From Dermatophagoides farinae (taxonomy: Eukaryota; Arthropoda; Arachnida; Sarcoptiformes; Pyroglyphidae), in NCBI RefSeq assembly GCF_024713945.1, contig NC_134683.1, forward strand, positions 3,473,501 through 3,537,500: a stretch of 64,000 bases of DNA, read 5' to 3'. The notes below the pieces were generated by a model. The model saw only the letters and a list, made by a program, of their open reading frames with translations, had not been told where the DNA came from and searched no databases. Position 1 is the first letter of the stretch, and each line of letters opens with the position of its first letter. A program made the position numbers and the translations under genes. Below are positions 12,190-25,406 of this stretch, piece by piece.

Positions 12190-15100
12190 ATGAAATGGCT
12201 CTATATTGGCCACTACTACTTCATTTACATTTATTTATGGTTTGACAAATTATTTTCGTTTTCTATTTGCAATAAAATAAAAAAAAAAATTTTTTTTTGC
12301 CTGTATAAATTATTGCAAATTTTAAAAGCTTTAATAAATATATAAAATGAAAAAATTTCAAATGGGAAAAACCAACTGAATTAGAATATATTGCTATTTG
12401 CTATAGCCAATGATTTTTGGCCAATTTTGTTAATTCATCTGATTATCCCCTCTCTCCCTCTCCCTCTCTATCTGAATTTTCCTTCACAAATAAAGGCCAA
12501 TGACAGTTTGTAATCTTGTATTTACCAATTTGAGGATTGAATGAGGTAAAAACATTTTGGTCATGTTTGTTCTTCCAAAAAAATCAATCATCATCATCAT
12601 CAATTTGATTATTATGATTCGTTCGTTGAATGATGGCCATAATATATACAAGTATTCATCAAAAATAATAATAATAATGATCATCATCATCATTTGAATA
12701 CATCTGTCAATTTTTTTTTCTATAATGAAAAAAAAACAAAAAAAAATTGAAAAAATTTATTTTTTTTTTTTGCACAGATTGTCGTACATCGTGTATGGTA
12801 GATGATGATCGACAATCGACATTGAAAGACAAATATACAAATACACACACACACACCACACAACACCACATCACACTATACTACACAATAATTTCAACCT
12901 ATACACAACAAAAAGGGGAAGAAGAAAATATAGCCAACACATATATCATCATTACAACCGGCTGAATTGATGTTCAATAATAGATTGATTGATTGATCAA
13001 TAGATCGACTTTGAAAATTGATTCTTCAGATTTCACCGGTATAACAGAGATACATACAACCATGATTTGTATGTTTTGATATGTATGTGATCAAAAAAGA
13101 CATTGAAATCATGAATGATTGAAACAACATGGTAGCAACAAATGAATTGGCGCCCAATAATTGATCATTTTATCTGATTGAAATTCGTGTTTTTTTTCTT
13201 CTTCTGGCATCTTTCGTTCTTCTAATATATAATTTTATTAATGATGGTGATTTGATCTGATATTTTCTGCATTTTTGTTTTCATTTGTTGAATTTGTTTT
13301 TTTCTGGAACAATTATTTTCCAAATACACACACACACACACCTGTACACCATTCGAACGTTTTGTGTTTGTGAATGTGTGACATTAGTACTCGCATCGCC
13401 ATTGCCATCATTTGCGTCATCTTCATCATTTCTATCTGATTTTTCTCGTCGATTATTACCTGTGTGTGTATGTGTGGTTGATACGATGATTGTTTGTGTA
13501 TGTTGTTTTGTCCACTAATTTCCTTGTTTGATGATTTTTCTTTTACAATCATCCATCAATCGATTTGATTGTGTATGTATTACACGTGTATCTTTTTTTT
13601 CTGATTCTGATGTGTCACGGATTGGTTGAAATGAAAATTCTGGTCATTATTTCCGGCTTATGATGGCAACAACAACAAAAATTGATCTCGAATTCCGATG
13701 TTGTCCTTGATCCATGAAGAAAAGAAATCTGAAGTGTGTGAATCGGAAAAACGAAAAACAAAAAATTATTATTATCATCATTAACAACAACAACAAACAA
13801 GACAAGATATAAAAAAAAACCAAATCAACAAATAAAAACCATTCATTCTTGTTCTTGTTTTTTTTCATTCACATTAATCAATTAGATTGATCTTTCTTAT
13901 TTCACGTACGTTCTCATCATTGATTTATATGATGATGATTTGAATAAGTTCGTGAATCAACAATCAAACAATCTGAGAAAAAAAAATCACACTGAACAAC
14001 AACAATCGATACATATCGTAAGTATTAAAAAAAATCGTTATCAATCAAAATCAAACAAATTGAATGTTGTCGAATCAACAATATCACTCGAATCGATCAA
14101 AAAAAAAAAAAAAAAAAAAAAAAATTTGGCAGTGAACCATATTGATGATTGAGAAAGTATTCAAGTTTGAATTCGAAAAATTTTTTTTTTCTTCATTTCT
14201 AAACATGTATTGCCATCTATGAACATTTAGGATAAATAATTAAAATATTTGAAACCAAAAAAAAAAAAAATTCTATAATCAATAGATTATCATAGTGATA
14301 TTATCGGTACTTTTCTTTCTCTTGTAGGTGGTCACCAATGGTGATAGAATGAATGGATAGATAGATAAATATCTCATAGGATTATCTAATGGAATGTATA
14401 TTTGTTTGTCTGAAAATACTAATAGTAATGTCTGTCATATATTTATAATATACAGACAGACAACTTATGTTAAATGAAATGAAATGAAAGCTTGATGATG
14501 ATTTGATGCAATGATGGTGATGATGATGATGATGATGATGATGATCGGGTTTGGTTGATGGTTGATATATATTATATGTTTTGTTTTGTTTGTTTGTGCG
14601 TCCTAGATTCACTTTTACTTTTATATGAATATATATACAGTAAATAAACAAATGAATGATGAAGTTTGATGTAAGAATTGCAGAAAAAAAAATTGTTCTT
14701 AAAAATATAGCTTAAATTGTGTTATTGGCAGCCAGAATTTCGGATGATCATCATTCATCCAAAGTGATTGTTTTCATTCTCTTTCTTTCTCTTTCTCGCT
14801 CCGTGTGTGGTTGTAGAAGATTTCTCAATTCTTGAGCAATCTAAATTTTAAAGAAAAAAAAAGAATATTCGTGGTAAGTTTCATTTTTGATAAAAAAAAT
14901 GATCATTTTAAAATTACCGTACATGTAGATTATATACACATAAATGCTGCTACATATTGTTTTGGGCGTGTGATTCTATTTCTTTGATGATGATGATGAC
15001 GATGATGATACGAATTCATGGATTGTTAGAAATCTTACATACACACACACACACACATGTCATTTTTTTTACTTTACTTTTCTTTTCATTTATTCTTTGA

Positions 15101-15225
15101 ATAGAATCCATTATTATTTACATCAAAATAATTGTTGTTGCCGTTGTGATTCTTCTTCTTCTTGATGTTCATGAATGCTGTTGATCTGATCTTAAAACTT
15201 TGATGACAGAATAAAATAAAAAAAA
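12190..15225. other. 3-kb intergenic region, probably the 5' region of the SMP/C2/C1 gene
   Basis: No coding sequence is recognisable. The stretch carries simple repeats: (CA)n near 12845 and 13325, a T/TC-rich block near 13860, an A-run at 14100-14124, (ATG)n at 14517-14545 and (AC)n near 15040. Good splice-like sites may mark non-coding 5' exons: a donor GTAAGT at 14018, a pyrimidine-tract acceptor ending at 14327, a donor GTAAGT at 14874 and an acceptor ending at 15104. This exon model is inference only. Confidence 0.35.
12271..12276 (+). terminator. Poly(A) signal for AKAP10
   Basis: AATAAA lies about 80 bases after the AKAP10 stop codon and is followed by T-rich sequence. It is the first such hexamer downstream. 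Confidence 0.5.
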
Positions 15226-18200
15226 ATGGATGATAAAAGTAGTAGTAGCAGTAGCAGCCAACAAACATTGTCAACAACAACAACAACATCAAATTCATAT
15301 ATCGAATCTATAATAGCTTTAATCATGGATTTTTGTTGCATTAATTCGGATGATGATCAATCAACATTATTGTTATCATTATCATCATCGACAATGTTGT
15401 TTATATTCTGGACAATTGTTGCATTGATTGTAGCCGTTGCAGCCAATATCTATTTGAAGATTAAAAGACGTCAAAATGATTCGTTAAAGATTGATGAAAA
15501 TGAAGAATCAACAACAAAAATCAATGATGATGATGATGATCAACGATCAGATTGGATACAGAATTCAGTATCTGATCGTGAAAAATTCACCACTAAACAT
15601 CATTCAATGCAATTTGGTCAATCAATTCCAAATGAACCGATTGTTAATCGTCAACAATGGATGAATGAAGTAATCAAATGGTTTCAACATACATCAAGTA
15701 TGGACAATCAGTTTGTTATGGCAACAACAAATGAATGGCTTAATTCATTGAATAATAAAAGTCAACAATTGATAATCGAGGTTTGTCATTCGTGACTTTT
15801 CATTTTTCATTTATAGATATTTAAAATTGATCATATGATTTTCATGTGTGTATACATATAGAATGGTATATTTGTTGAATTTGTACAAATTGAACAATTA
15901 ACTGGTGCCCAACTAAGTCAGGTTAAAATGGCCGAAGAACTTAATGAAAATCTGGTAATTTCAAAACACACATAATGTGTGAAAATAGCTTTCGAATGAA
16001 ATGAAAATTATTTATCATGTATCTGTTTTTTGTTCTACTGATCAGATAACAACAATGAAAGCTACATGTGATCGTTTAATCATGCAGGTACGTGTTGCAC
16101 CTGATTGTTATGGTGATCCAAATCGTTCGGCTATCTATCATATTATTATGGAACGATTTAGCTCATTGGTATGTATAGACAACATCATTCATTGTATTTA
16201 TCATTCGTTCTGATCTGTTTTTTTTTTTGAAGTTAAAAGTGGTCGGTATAACTGATGAATTATTATTTGTCATACGGCCATTAGAACGGCCAGAAACAAA
16301 AGCACAAATTGAAGGTCCATTACTTGGATCGAAGAATAAATTTCAACCAGACATTATTATTAATGCTGTATTGAATGTATTCACATCCACTATATTTGAT
16401 TTGAATTTTAATGAATCACATAATAAATATCATGATTTTCCACGATTGGCCACAACAGAATCAACGAAAACATCATTGACCACTGATTATAAGGTTTGTA
16501 TCATTAAAGTTCATATATTTCAATTAATCAAATATTTGTTTGTTTGGGGAAAAAAATTTAGCCAAATGTAGAACGAAAATTATTGGTAAAAATAGCCAAA
16601 GCAAATGATTTACAATTAGAAAAATCAAACGGTACCGGTGCCCTTTATTGTACTATTGAATTGGATGAACCATTTCAATCGACACGTACATCGATTATTC
16701 GTCATTCACATAATGATTCACCAGAATGGGATCAACATTTTATGTTGTAAGTGTTGTTTCGATTACTGTCATTCAAATTTTCATACTAATTCTTTTTGTT
16801 TCGATCGAACAGTAATCTCAATGAAAGATCACATGAATTGCTATTCGAATTATTTGAAGAACGAAAATCGAATAAACAACAAACGGAGGATAATGATCTA
16901 ATCGGTGGTATTTTCATTTTTTTTGCATCATTGTTCTCAAATATTTAATTTTAATTAAAAAATTTTTGTTTTTTTTCAGATCAAATATTAGGCAATGCTA
17001 TTGTAAACATTCAGGAATTAATGTCAAATCCATCACAAACACAAACATTACGATTACAATCCGGTATGAATAATAAACAAGATATGGGAAATTTGATTGT
17101 TGAGGTAAGTGTATTTTTTTTTTTTTTTTGAATGATTGATGCGTCCATAATCTGAAAAAAATATAACAAATTTCTCACACAATAAAAAAAAATTAGTTTT
17201 TACTCATGGAACATAGCCGAAATGGATCAATTAGACTGCATGGACAACCACAACAACAACAACAATCACAACAGAATCAGGTTACAAGATCACAATCGAT
17301 GACAAAGCCAAATAACAATAATAATAATAAAATCAACAATCATGATGAATCAGCATCACATCGTTCATCATCAGGTATTATCATCATCATATTATATAAT
17401 ACAATACACATAGGCATACTTTATTTTCCTATTTTCCCTTTTTTTCTCATACACACACACACACATTTTATTTCCATTTCCTATTTCCTATTAGATTTTT
17501 CTTCCTAAAAAAAAGATGAGATATATTTTAATTATATCATGATGATGCTTATTTATTGTCTATTTTATTTTCTCTTATCTCTTTTTTTTTGCATGTGCAT
17601 GTGTCCAATCTACTTACTTTATATTTGGATCAACAAATCCCAACCAACAACCAATCAATAAATAAATATCATATATATCCATGCATGTCACACACACACA
17701 CACACACACACATACACATATTCGATCTGTTGCTTGCATCTTGCCTATTTTTCATTTTTATGCCTCAAAATCTCTTCACTATATATGTGTGTTATTATTG
17801 CTTGAATTTTATTTCTGAAAATTGAATCTCTACGGCAACGGATTATCGAAAATCTGATCATCATCAATGAAAAAAAAATCATTCGAATCATAACAACAAA
17901 AAAAAACGATAAAATAATGATAAACTTATCGATAATGGAAACATATTATTCGATTTGGAAACAAAATCTGGAATTTTACCTATGATTATATCGTTCTTCA
18001 AAAAAAAATCGCTATCATCATCATCCATCATCAATAATCATATCAATCCATGATTGCATTCAAACAATTTTTTTTTGTTTTGTTTTATTTTGTTTATATG
18101 TGATTCGAATTGATTTGAAAACGGTACATTATGATTGACAACCCGAACCAACCACGAAACGTGATTCATCTAAATCTCAATCCATAACAAAAAAAATAAC

Positions 18201-21200
18201 CACTGCCATCATTGTGATGGTATAATGAAATAATAATCATTTTAATGACCAAACGACGACAACAACAATCATCAATGATACTGATGATTTTGTGATGGTG
18301 GTCGGTCGGTTTTTTCCGTTAAAAAAAATAAAATAAAATAATCCTGCCACATCATTTTCTTCATCATCATCATCATATTCAACAATAATCATTTCAAAAA
18401 AAACCTTTCGAAAAACGAAACGAATCATCATTACACGCGTCTCAATTTCATCCTCATCTCATATATCTGTGTTTCTATATAATTGAATCGCGCGACAAAC
18501 TGAAATTCACAACAACAACAACAACGACGACGACGAAAAAATTTCCTCGAAAATACAAAAAAAAATATAACGGGATATCCTCTTTCTTATTTTGTGTTCG
18601 GATTTTTACCGATAATCTGATCTCTCTTTCTTTCATCGATCGTATTGATTGAAAAAAATCGATATTTTTTCCTCATTGATCATCTAAAAATTTAATGATT
18701 CAAATGTTTATGCCTAAATAAACAAATTTCTCTCTCAAATTTTCATCAAAAAAAAAATCAAATAGATGGACATCATCATGAACATCGTCAACGATGGTCA
18801 ATAGGATCGGCATTGACAACAGCAACATTAACTGATTATTTTGATGTTGATTATAATGATAACAGTTTAGCTTTCATCACGGATGATGGGGAATATTTTT
18901 ATCGCAATAATCATCATAAAAATCATCATCATCATGATCATAATAATTGGGATCGCCAATCGAAATCATCATCATCATTTTTGACAACACTTGAAATCGA
19001 TACGATACCTAATATTGAGACAATCATATCGAAATGCAATAACATCGACGATTTACTACAGTCTAATTTTAAATGTAATTTTTTTCTCCTAATTTAATTG
19101 TGTTTGTTTTTGTGTGTGTGTGTGTGTGTATTTGTGTCTTGTCTTTCTGTTTGTCTCTTTTTCTGCGTTTTTTTTAATTTTATGAAAAATGACAAAAAAT
19201 TCAAACACAAACAATATGATCCGTGATATTGAACATCCGGAATCCATTAGCTCGAATAGCCCAACATTGAAATCATCCAAAATCGATAATAATGATGATG
19301 ATAATGATGATTGGAATAATCCTGAGAAACGATTATCACTTTATTCACAATTATCACTCGAAAGTATTGATAGCCATTTAGATGTTGTGGATAATTGTAC
19401 ATTTAATGACCAACAACGACAAGTTGTCGAGCAATCAGAATCTGTAATCGCATCAATGATGGAACGAGTTCAAATATCAGCCATTGAATTACCGGTTGAT
19501 CCACCTACAATACAATCATCACAAATGATTGTTGTTAATGACCAAGAAAAGCGAAAAGAATCTAAGCCATTGAAAAGACGATCATCGTATCTACAGTCAT
19601 TGATTCCAATACGATTACAACATCCAACAACAACACCTACACCAACATTGACACCATCACCACAACTATCTATTCGAGCAAACATCCGTTATGATAACAG
19701 CAACAACATTAATGAAAATATATCGAAAGCTAAATCCGATACACAATTATTTTTCTGTCTTTATGATGATGATTATAGCTACTATTATGGTGATGATCAA
19801 TTTGGCATAGGCAATGAATCAGATCGTCAATTGAATCAATGTAGACGTCATTGTTCCACTATTATCAATACATCATCATCATTATCAGCAAATGGATTAA
19901 AAGTACCAGAATCGAATAAAATAACGACCAACGCCAGCAAACGAAATAGTCAGATTCGTGCTAGTTTCTATGAAAAATGGCTTGGCATTAATAATAATAA
20001 AAATAAACGACAACAACAATCAACACCTCCACCATGTTCATCAATGTCGACGACTTCATCATCATCATCATCATCGGCTACAGATTCGATGAAAAGAAAA
20101 TTTAAATTTCGTTATAGTAGTAAAGTATCAAGAAAAATTGCTGAACGTTTACATGTTAACAGTAATAATAATGAAAATGATGATGACTGGCATCGTACGA
20201 AAAGGGAAAAATCATCATCAACACCATTACGATCATGTTCACTCCGTTATCGAGCTTCTGAACCAGCTATCAATAATTGTTCATCATCAAGTTCATCGTT
20301 AAGCCGTAAATGTCGACGAAATGGATTCATAAAACAATATGATGATTATGATTACTATAATATCGGTTCGCATAAGAGAGATTCACAAAAACCTAATCAT
20401 ATGCCTTTCATGCTGATTTCAAATTTTTTCCTGAATCCTCATAATCATTAGTTTTTTTTATTGAAACGAATTTTTTATTTTCTTTCTTTTCCAAATAGCT
20501 GTTCAACAATCTGTACAGGAAGATCCAGGCTATAATTCGGGTGAAAATGGTCATTCAACATTACGATCATTAACAGATGAACAGAAACGAATTGCCGCTG
20601 CCAATGAACAATCAGCCAGGATATCGGCTACATTGGATAAACGAAATTCAGGTAAAATTGTTATTGAATGTTTAAGGAACTGTCGGAATTCAAATTTTTT
20701 TTTAACATTACGTCTTCATTGATTAGATTCTCGTCCACCACGTGATAAATCTTTATTGCGAAACATAAAGAAACGATTTAGTTTCAATAGACGATCAAAA
20801 TCAGTGGATAGAAATCTTGGTAAACGAGCGGTTGCCAACGGTGATGATGATGATGACGATTTTGATGATGATTATAATGACGGTCAACGTGGTCATGGAA
20901 TGGAAAGAGCAAGATCGGTACCCGGTTCACGTGAAACATCTATGCCCAAAGAAAGCAATATCCAACAACAAGAACCACGTATTAAGGAAAGTTTTGGCAA
21001 TTTAAGTCAAACATCTACACGAACATTTATGCATGAAGATTCTGTACTGATAATGGAATGTAATGAAAAAGGAATGATTAAACATTTTGTTGTACCAACT
21101 GAGGATGTGGATAAAGCTCGTCATGATTTGAAACGACGTAAAGGCACCAAACTTCATCTGTATAAAGATCATTTGTTTATTGCACGACATGTACCATCAT

Positions 21201-21617
21201 CAAGATTATGTCAAATTTGTGGTAAAAAATTTGCATTTCGTCTTGGTAAACAAGCCTATCAATGTCGTGGTAAGTGTTTTTTTGAAAAATTTACTATTTG
21301 AACATGATAAACATTTTTTTCAAATAAAAACAACAACAAATTTAGATTGTGGCCTAATTTGTCATAAACCATGTCATGTTCATGTAGAAACTAGATGTTT
21401 TTCATCAAGTATTGCTGCATTGAATCTTGAATTAATTGATGGTGGTGATCAACATCAATTTACATTGCAACGTAATAATAATAATAACAACAACAATAAT
21501 AATAATAATAATACCAATGTAATGGCTGTACCAGAATTGAAAATTACCGACACTGAACCGGATAATTATATCATCACCAACAATAACAATAATAATAATA
21601 ATTCGATTAATCGTTGA
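15226..21617 (+). CDS. Membrane-anchored SMP-like / C2 / C1 domain protein (C2CD2/TMEM24-like lipid-transfer tether)
   Basis: Probably an ER-anchored contact-site protein that moves or senses lipids. Exons: 15226-15780, 15862-15954, 16046-16168, 16233-16493, 16562-16746, 16813-16907, 16980-17104, 17197-17374, 18766-~19060, ~19251-~20305, 20499-20651, 20727-21269 and 21346-21617, about 1,310 residues. One N-terminal membrane helix (about 63-86) is followed by an SMP-like region (about 135-330) and a C2 domain (about 345-480). A long Ser/Asn-rich linker follows, then a C-terminal C1 finger. Its spacing, H-x12-C-x2-C-x14-C-x2-C-x4-H-x2-C-x7-C, fits the diacylglycerol-type consensus exactly. The SMP-C2 half most resembles the C2CD2/TMEM24 family. 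PDZD8 has SMP and C1 domains but also a PDZ domain, which I do not see. The joins at 19061-19250 and 20306-20498 are uncertain: the best donor (19075) does not keep frame with the first AG. Confidence 0.7.
17375..18765 (+). other. Large intron of the SMP/C2/C1 gene
   Basis: This 1.39-kb intron is far longer than the 50-80-base introns before it. It starts with GTATTA and ends with AATAG. The flanking exons join in frame (G plus AT gives Asp). It contains (CA)n near 17450 and 17690 and many CAT/ATG triplets. I see no gene inside it. Confidence 0.6.
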
Positions 21618-22271
21618 GCATTTAAAATTCATATCGACAAAAAAAAATGATAAAAAACAACGAAATATATTTCTTTTATTTATCTTTCATCATCACGCAT
21701 CTTATAATCACACAATTTTTTACCATTTATTAATTATTATTGATTATTGATTGATTGATTGATTGATTGATGATATTCAAAGTTTCATGAATTGTGTACA
21801 TCACATCGCTAAGTTTAACGCATCTTATAATCACACAATTTTTTACCATTTATTAATTATTATTGATTATTGATTGATTGATTGATATTGATGATTTTCA
21901 TTCATTATATAAAACAAAACAATAACAAAAACAAAACTAAACAAAAACGTATCGATTGAAACTCTCATCGTATTGCCAAACTTGAAACATTGATTCAACC
22001 AATGAAATTCAAAGTTTCAATTGAATTGTGTACACGTGTTTCTTCACATCGCTAAGTTTAACCGATTTTTTTTCGAATTTATATCACAAATTTAAAATTG
22101 CAACAAATTGCAATAAAATGAAAATTCTTCACATGTGCAAATGTGATTCCTATTTGTTGAAATGAAAAATAATGATGAATGTAAGTGTGTGTGTGAGTGT
22201 TTGTGTGCTTAAGAAAAAATTTGGTTTTCGAATATCGAAATAATGAAGGACGTGTGGAAACCATGCATATT
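21618..22271. other. Convergent 3' intergenic region, SMP/C2/C1 gene to PDE11-type gene
   Basis: This stretch holds both 3' UTRs and the tandem duplication starting at 21695. A (GTGT)n-type run lies near 22182. I see no further gene. Confidence 0.5.
21695..22065 (+). repeat. Tandem duplication, period about 123 bp, with a partial third copy
   Basis: The segment beginning ACGCATCTTATAATCACACA at 21695 recurs at 21818 with nearly identical sequence, including the following ATTGATTG block. The block TTCAAAGTTTC...GAATTGTGTAC...CACATCGCTAAGTTTAA near 21777-21818 recurs in modified form near 22009-22062. It lies between the convergent 3' ends of two genes. This looks like local tandem duplication rather than a transposon. 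Confidence 0.8.
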
Positions 22272-25200
22272 TCAGACATTTGGTTCATCATCTATAAATG
22301 TTGATGATGGTGTTTCTATGGTTGGTGATGGTGGTGATGGTGGTACCGTTATCGTTTTTGTTTGGTTTATTGTCGTATCCGTCGTTGTTATTGTTGTTGT
22401 TGTTGTTGATGAGGTTGAATTGGTTTGTCGAATGTTTAATTGATATGGTTGACTTGATAATAGATGCCATGCTTCACGATTATCAGTAACACCATTTAAT
22501 AATATTTTCATTGGCGATGGTCCTAGCTTAGCGAATGCCTGATAAACTGGCAAACAAATCGTATCGATAAATGACATTTGCATTTTAGGTAATTCATCTT
22601 TTTTCTCACGATTCATCATATCCTAAAATAATGAGATAAATGATGATGGATTTAAATGATAAAGTCAATGATATTTATTGATTTTACTTACAATTGGTTC
22701 AATATTTAAGTTGTTCTTTTTCAATATCACCTTGTTGATAGAATTCACTAGCGACTAGTTCGGCAACCACTTTTTGTGTTTGCCTACAAAAATAAAATAT
22801 TGGTAATAAATTAATTTAAAATTTAAATTTTCAAAAAAAAAAAATAAAATAAAAATAAAAACAAACCATGGTTTCGTAATGGCAGCTATATCACAACAAG
22901 TCATTAACATTGATCGTAATAATGAACGATTATTCTCATCGGACCAATCACGTTGGCCAGTGGTTTTCATTTGTTCGACTAGTTGAAAAAATTTATCACG
23001 TTTACGAAAATAAACAGCCAAATCGGTGGCTAATATAGCTTCTTCCAATACGTATACAACTCGACGATATTCTTGTGGTGAAAGATTGCTCCATATTTGA
23101 TTGCCCTATTGATGGATTTCAAAAATAATTTTCGAATAACCAGAAAAAGTATAACAATTTACCTGACTATTGAGTATCATTAATGATTGATCAAAATGAT
23201 GATGTTCCAATGTACTTGTTGAATACAATTGTGCAAGTGGTGAACCGGTTTTTATTTGAAATGAATTATTTGTACCACGATGATCAAGATCATGACAAAG
23301 ACAAGCAACTATTAATGCCATTGTTTCAAGTTCACCCAAAACAAAACACATGTCTGAATTCTATGATGAGAAAATAAAACATTCAAAAAATAAATTGAAA
23401 TTAAAATTAAAAAAAAAAATTTTTTTTCAAAACTTACAACAAATATTGCAAACATCATCTGTGCAACATTAAATGCATGTCGCCAATTATGATATAAAAC
23501 TGGACGATAATTTTTTCGTACACTTAGAATCCATTTACAAAGTACTTTATAATCAATATGAAAACGTTCAATTAGATCTAAATCAATAAACATTCGTATA
23601 CAAGCTTTTATCATTTGATCTTCATTCAAACTAAAATCATCAAATCGTAGACTAGATAATGAAAGACTGCTTGTAGATGGTATTAACATTCGCTATATTG
23701 ATGAATAAAATCAATTGTAATTTTTTTTTTTTTGCAGAAATTAAATCATTGAATAACTTACGGCAAATTTTGATGCTTCATGTTCACTTGCCAATGCATG
23801 ATATGATAATAATTCTAACGTAACTTTTTGTTTAGCCATTGATTTAACGGCTTTTTCAAATTTATGTGTGTTTTCGATACCCATACCGGAAAATATGGCA
23901 AATGCTTCAAATAGATTTTCATCATTCTTATTAAATGGACGACCATTCAATTTATTCACCAATTGTGCGACACCAATTATTTTTCTTGTTGCATTACGGA
24001 TAGGCATACAAAGTATACTTTTATGTCGAAATCTATTGCCATCATCAACATTATTATTATCGCCATAATTATCATCATCTTGATCATCGACGATTGGATC
24101 AAAACGACAATCATTATAAGCATCGGCAATATTCAATGTTTCGCCCGTTGTAGCTACATAACCAGTTATACCGATATTGATTGGAAATCGACCTTCAAAT
24201 GGTGTTTTTTGATTCTTTTCAAAATCAATTTGTTCCAAATCTTTGGCTTGCAAATCAAATACACGATAAAAACTACGTGTAGCCATTGTAACTTGATTAA
24301 CTTGTAGTTCATAATTTGATTCCAAACAACTTGATCCATTACTACTTGGACAATCAGATAATGGACTTCGATCTGATGAATAATTACTCGCAGTTTGTTG
24401 TGCATTTAGATGTAGATGTTTCGATGTTGGCGAATCATCATGACTAATTTTTGTTGAATTTGAATTCATAGCTAAAATAAAATCATCATTTTCATCATCA
24501 TCATTATCATCACATTCAAGCAACATAATTTGACAACGTTCACATTGTAATAATGATAGAATATGTATCAGAATACGGTAGATAATATTTTCAATATTTG
24601 ATTGTTTTTCAAATACCATTCTGGCCAGATCTAACAATACCTGATTACGTTTATTCTCTAACTGTGATCGTTCATAAACTTGTGCATTTCGTAAACCAAT
24701 ACCACAGAATTGTAGATATTTTACAAAAACATTTTCATCATTCTTATCAAAACATTTGGAATCTTTTTTGTTGATCACCTGTGCTACGCCCATCACTTCA
24801 CCATCAATATCAAATATAGGATTACATAACATATTACATGTTTTATAACCAGTTTTTTGATCAATTGTATCGGTAAAACGTGAATCCTGATAACAATCTG
24901 GAATGTTTGCCGCTTCACCAGTTTCGGCTACATGACCAACAATGCCTGTGCCCCATGGGATAATGATTTCTTCATTTTTAGACACTTGTTCAATGGTCGA
25001 TTGTCCACAAACATCAAACAATTGACTAACCAAATATCTGTACATAATTCAAGAAAAAAATAAAGAAAGATAAAAACAAAAATAAGAAAATCCAAATAAT
25101 ATGTTCGTAATATATTATCTTGAAATTCTATATGCCTTCAAGACATTAATTATTGAAAAATGCAATCGGAACGACGAATAACAACAACAACAACAACAAC

Positions 25201-25374
25201 AACAAATTCCTATTAACATCAATGGGAAACATAATAATAATGGTGGTTTCATTTGAAATTCTTCGCCTCATTATTATTATTATTATTATATTCTATTGAA
25301 TTCGAATAAAGAATCAAATATTCGACCATCTCTCAGTGAATCATTGCCAAACAATCAAATTGAAATGTAATGTT

Positions 25375-25406
<32 letters not shown>

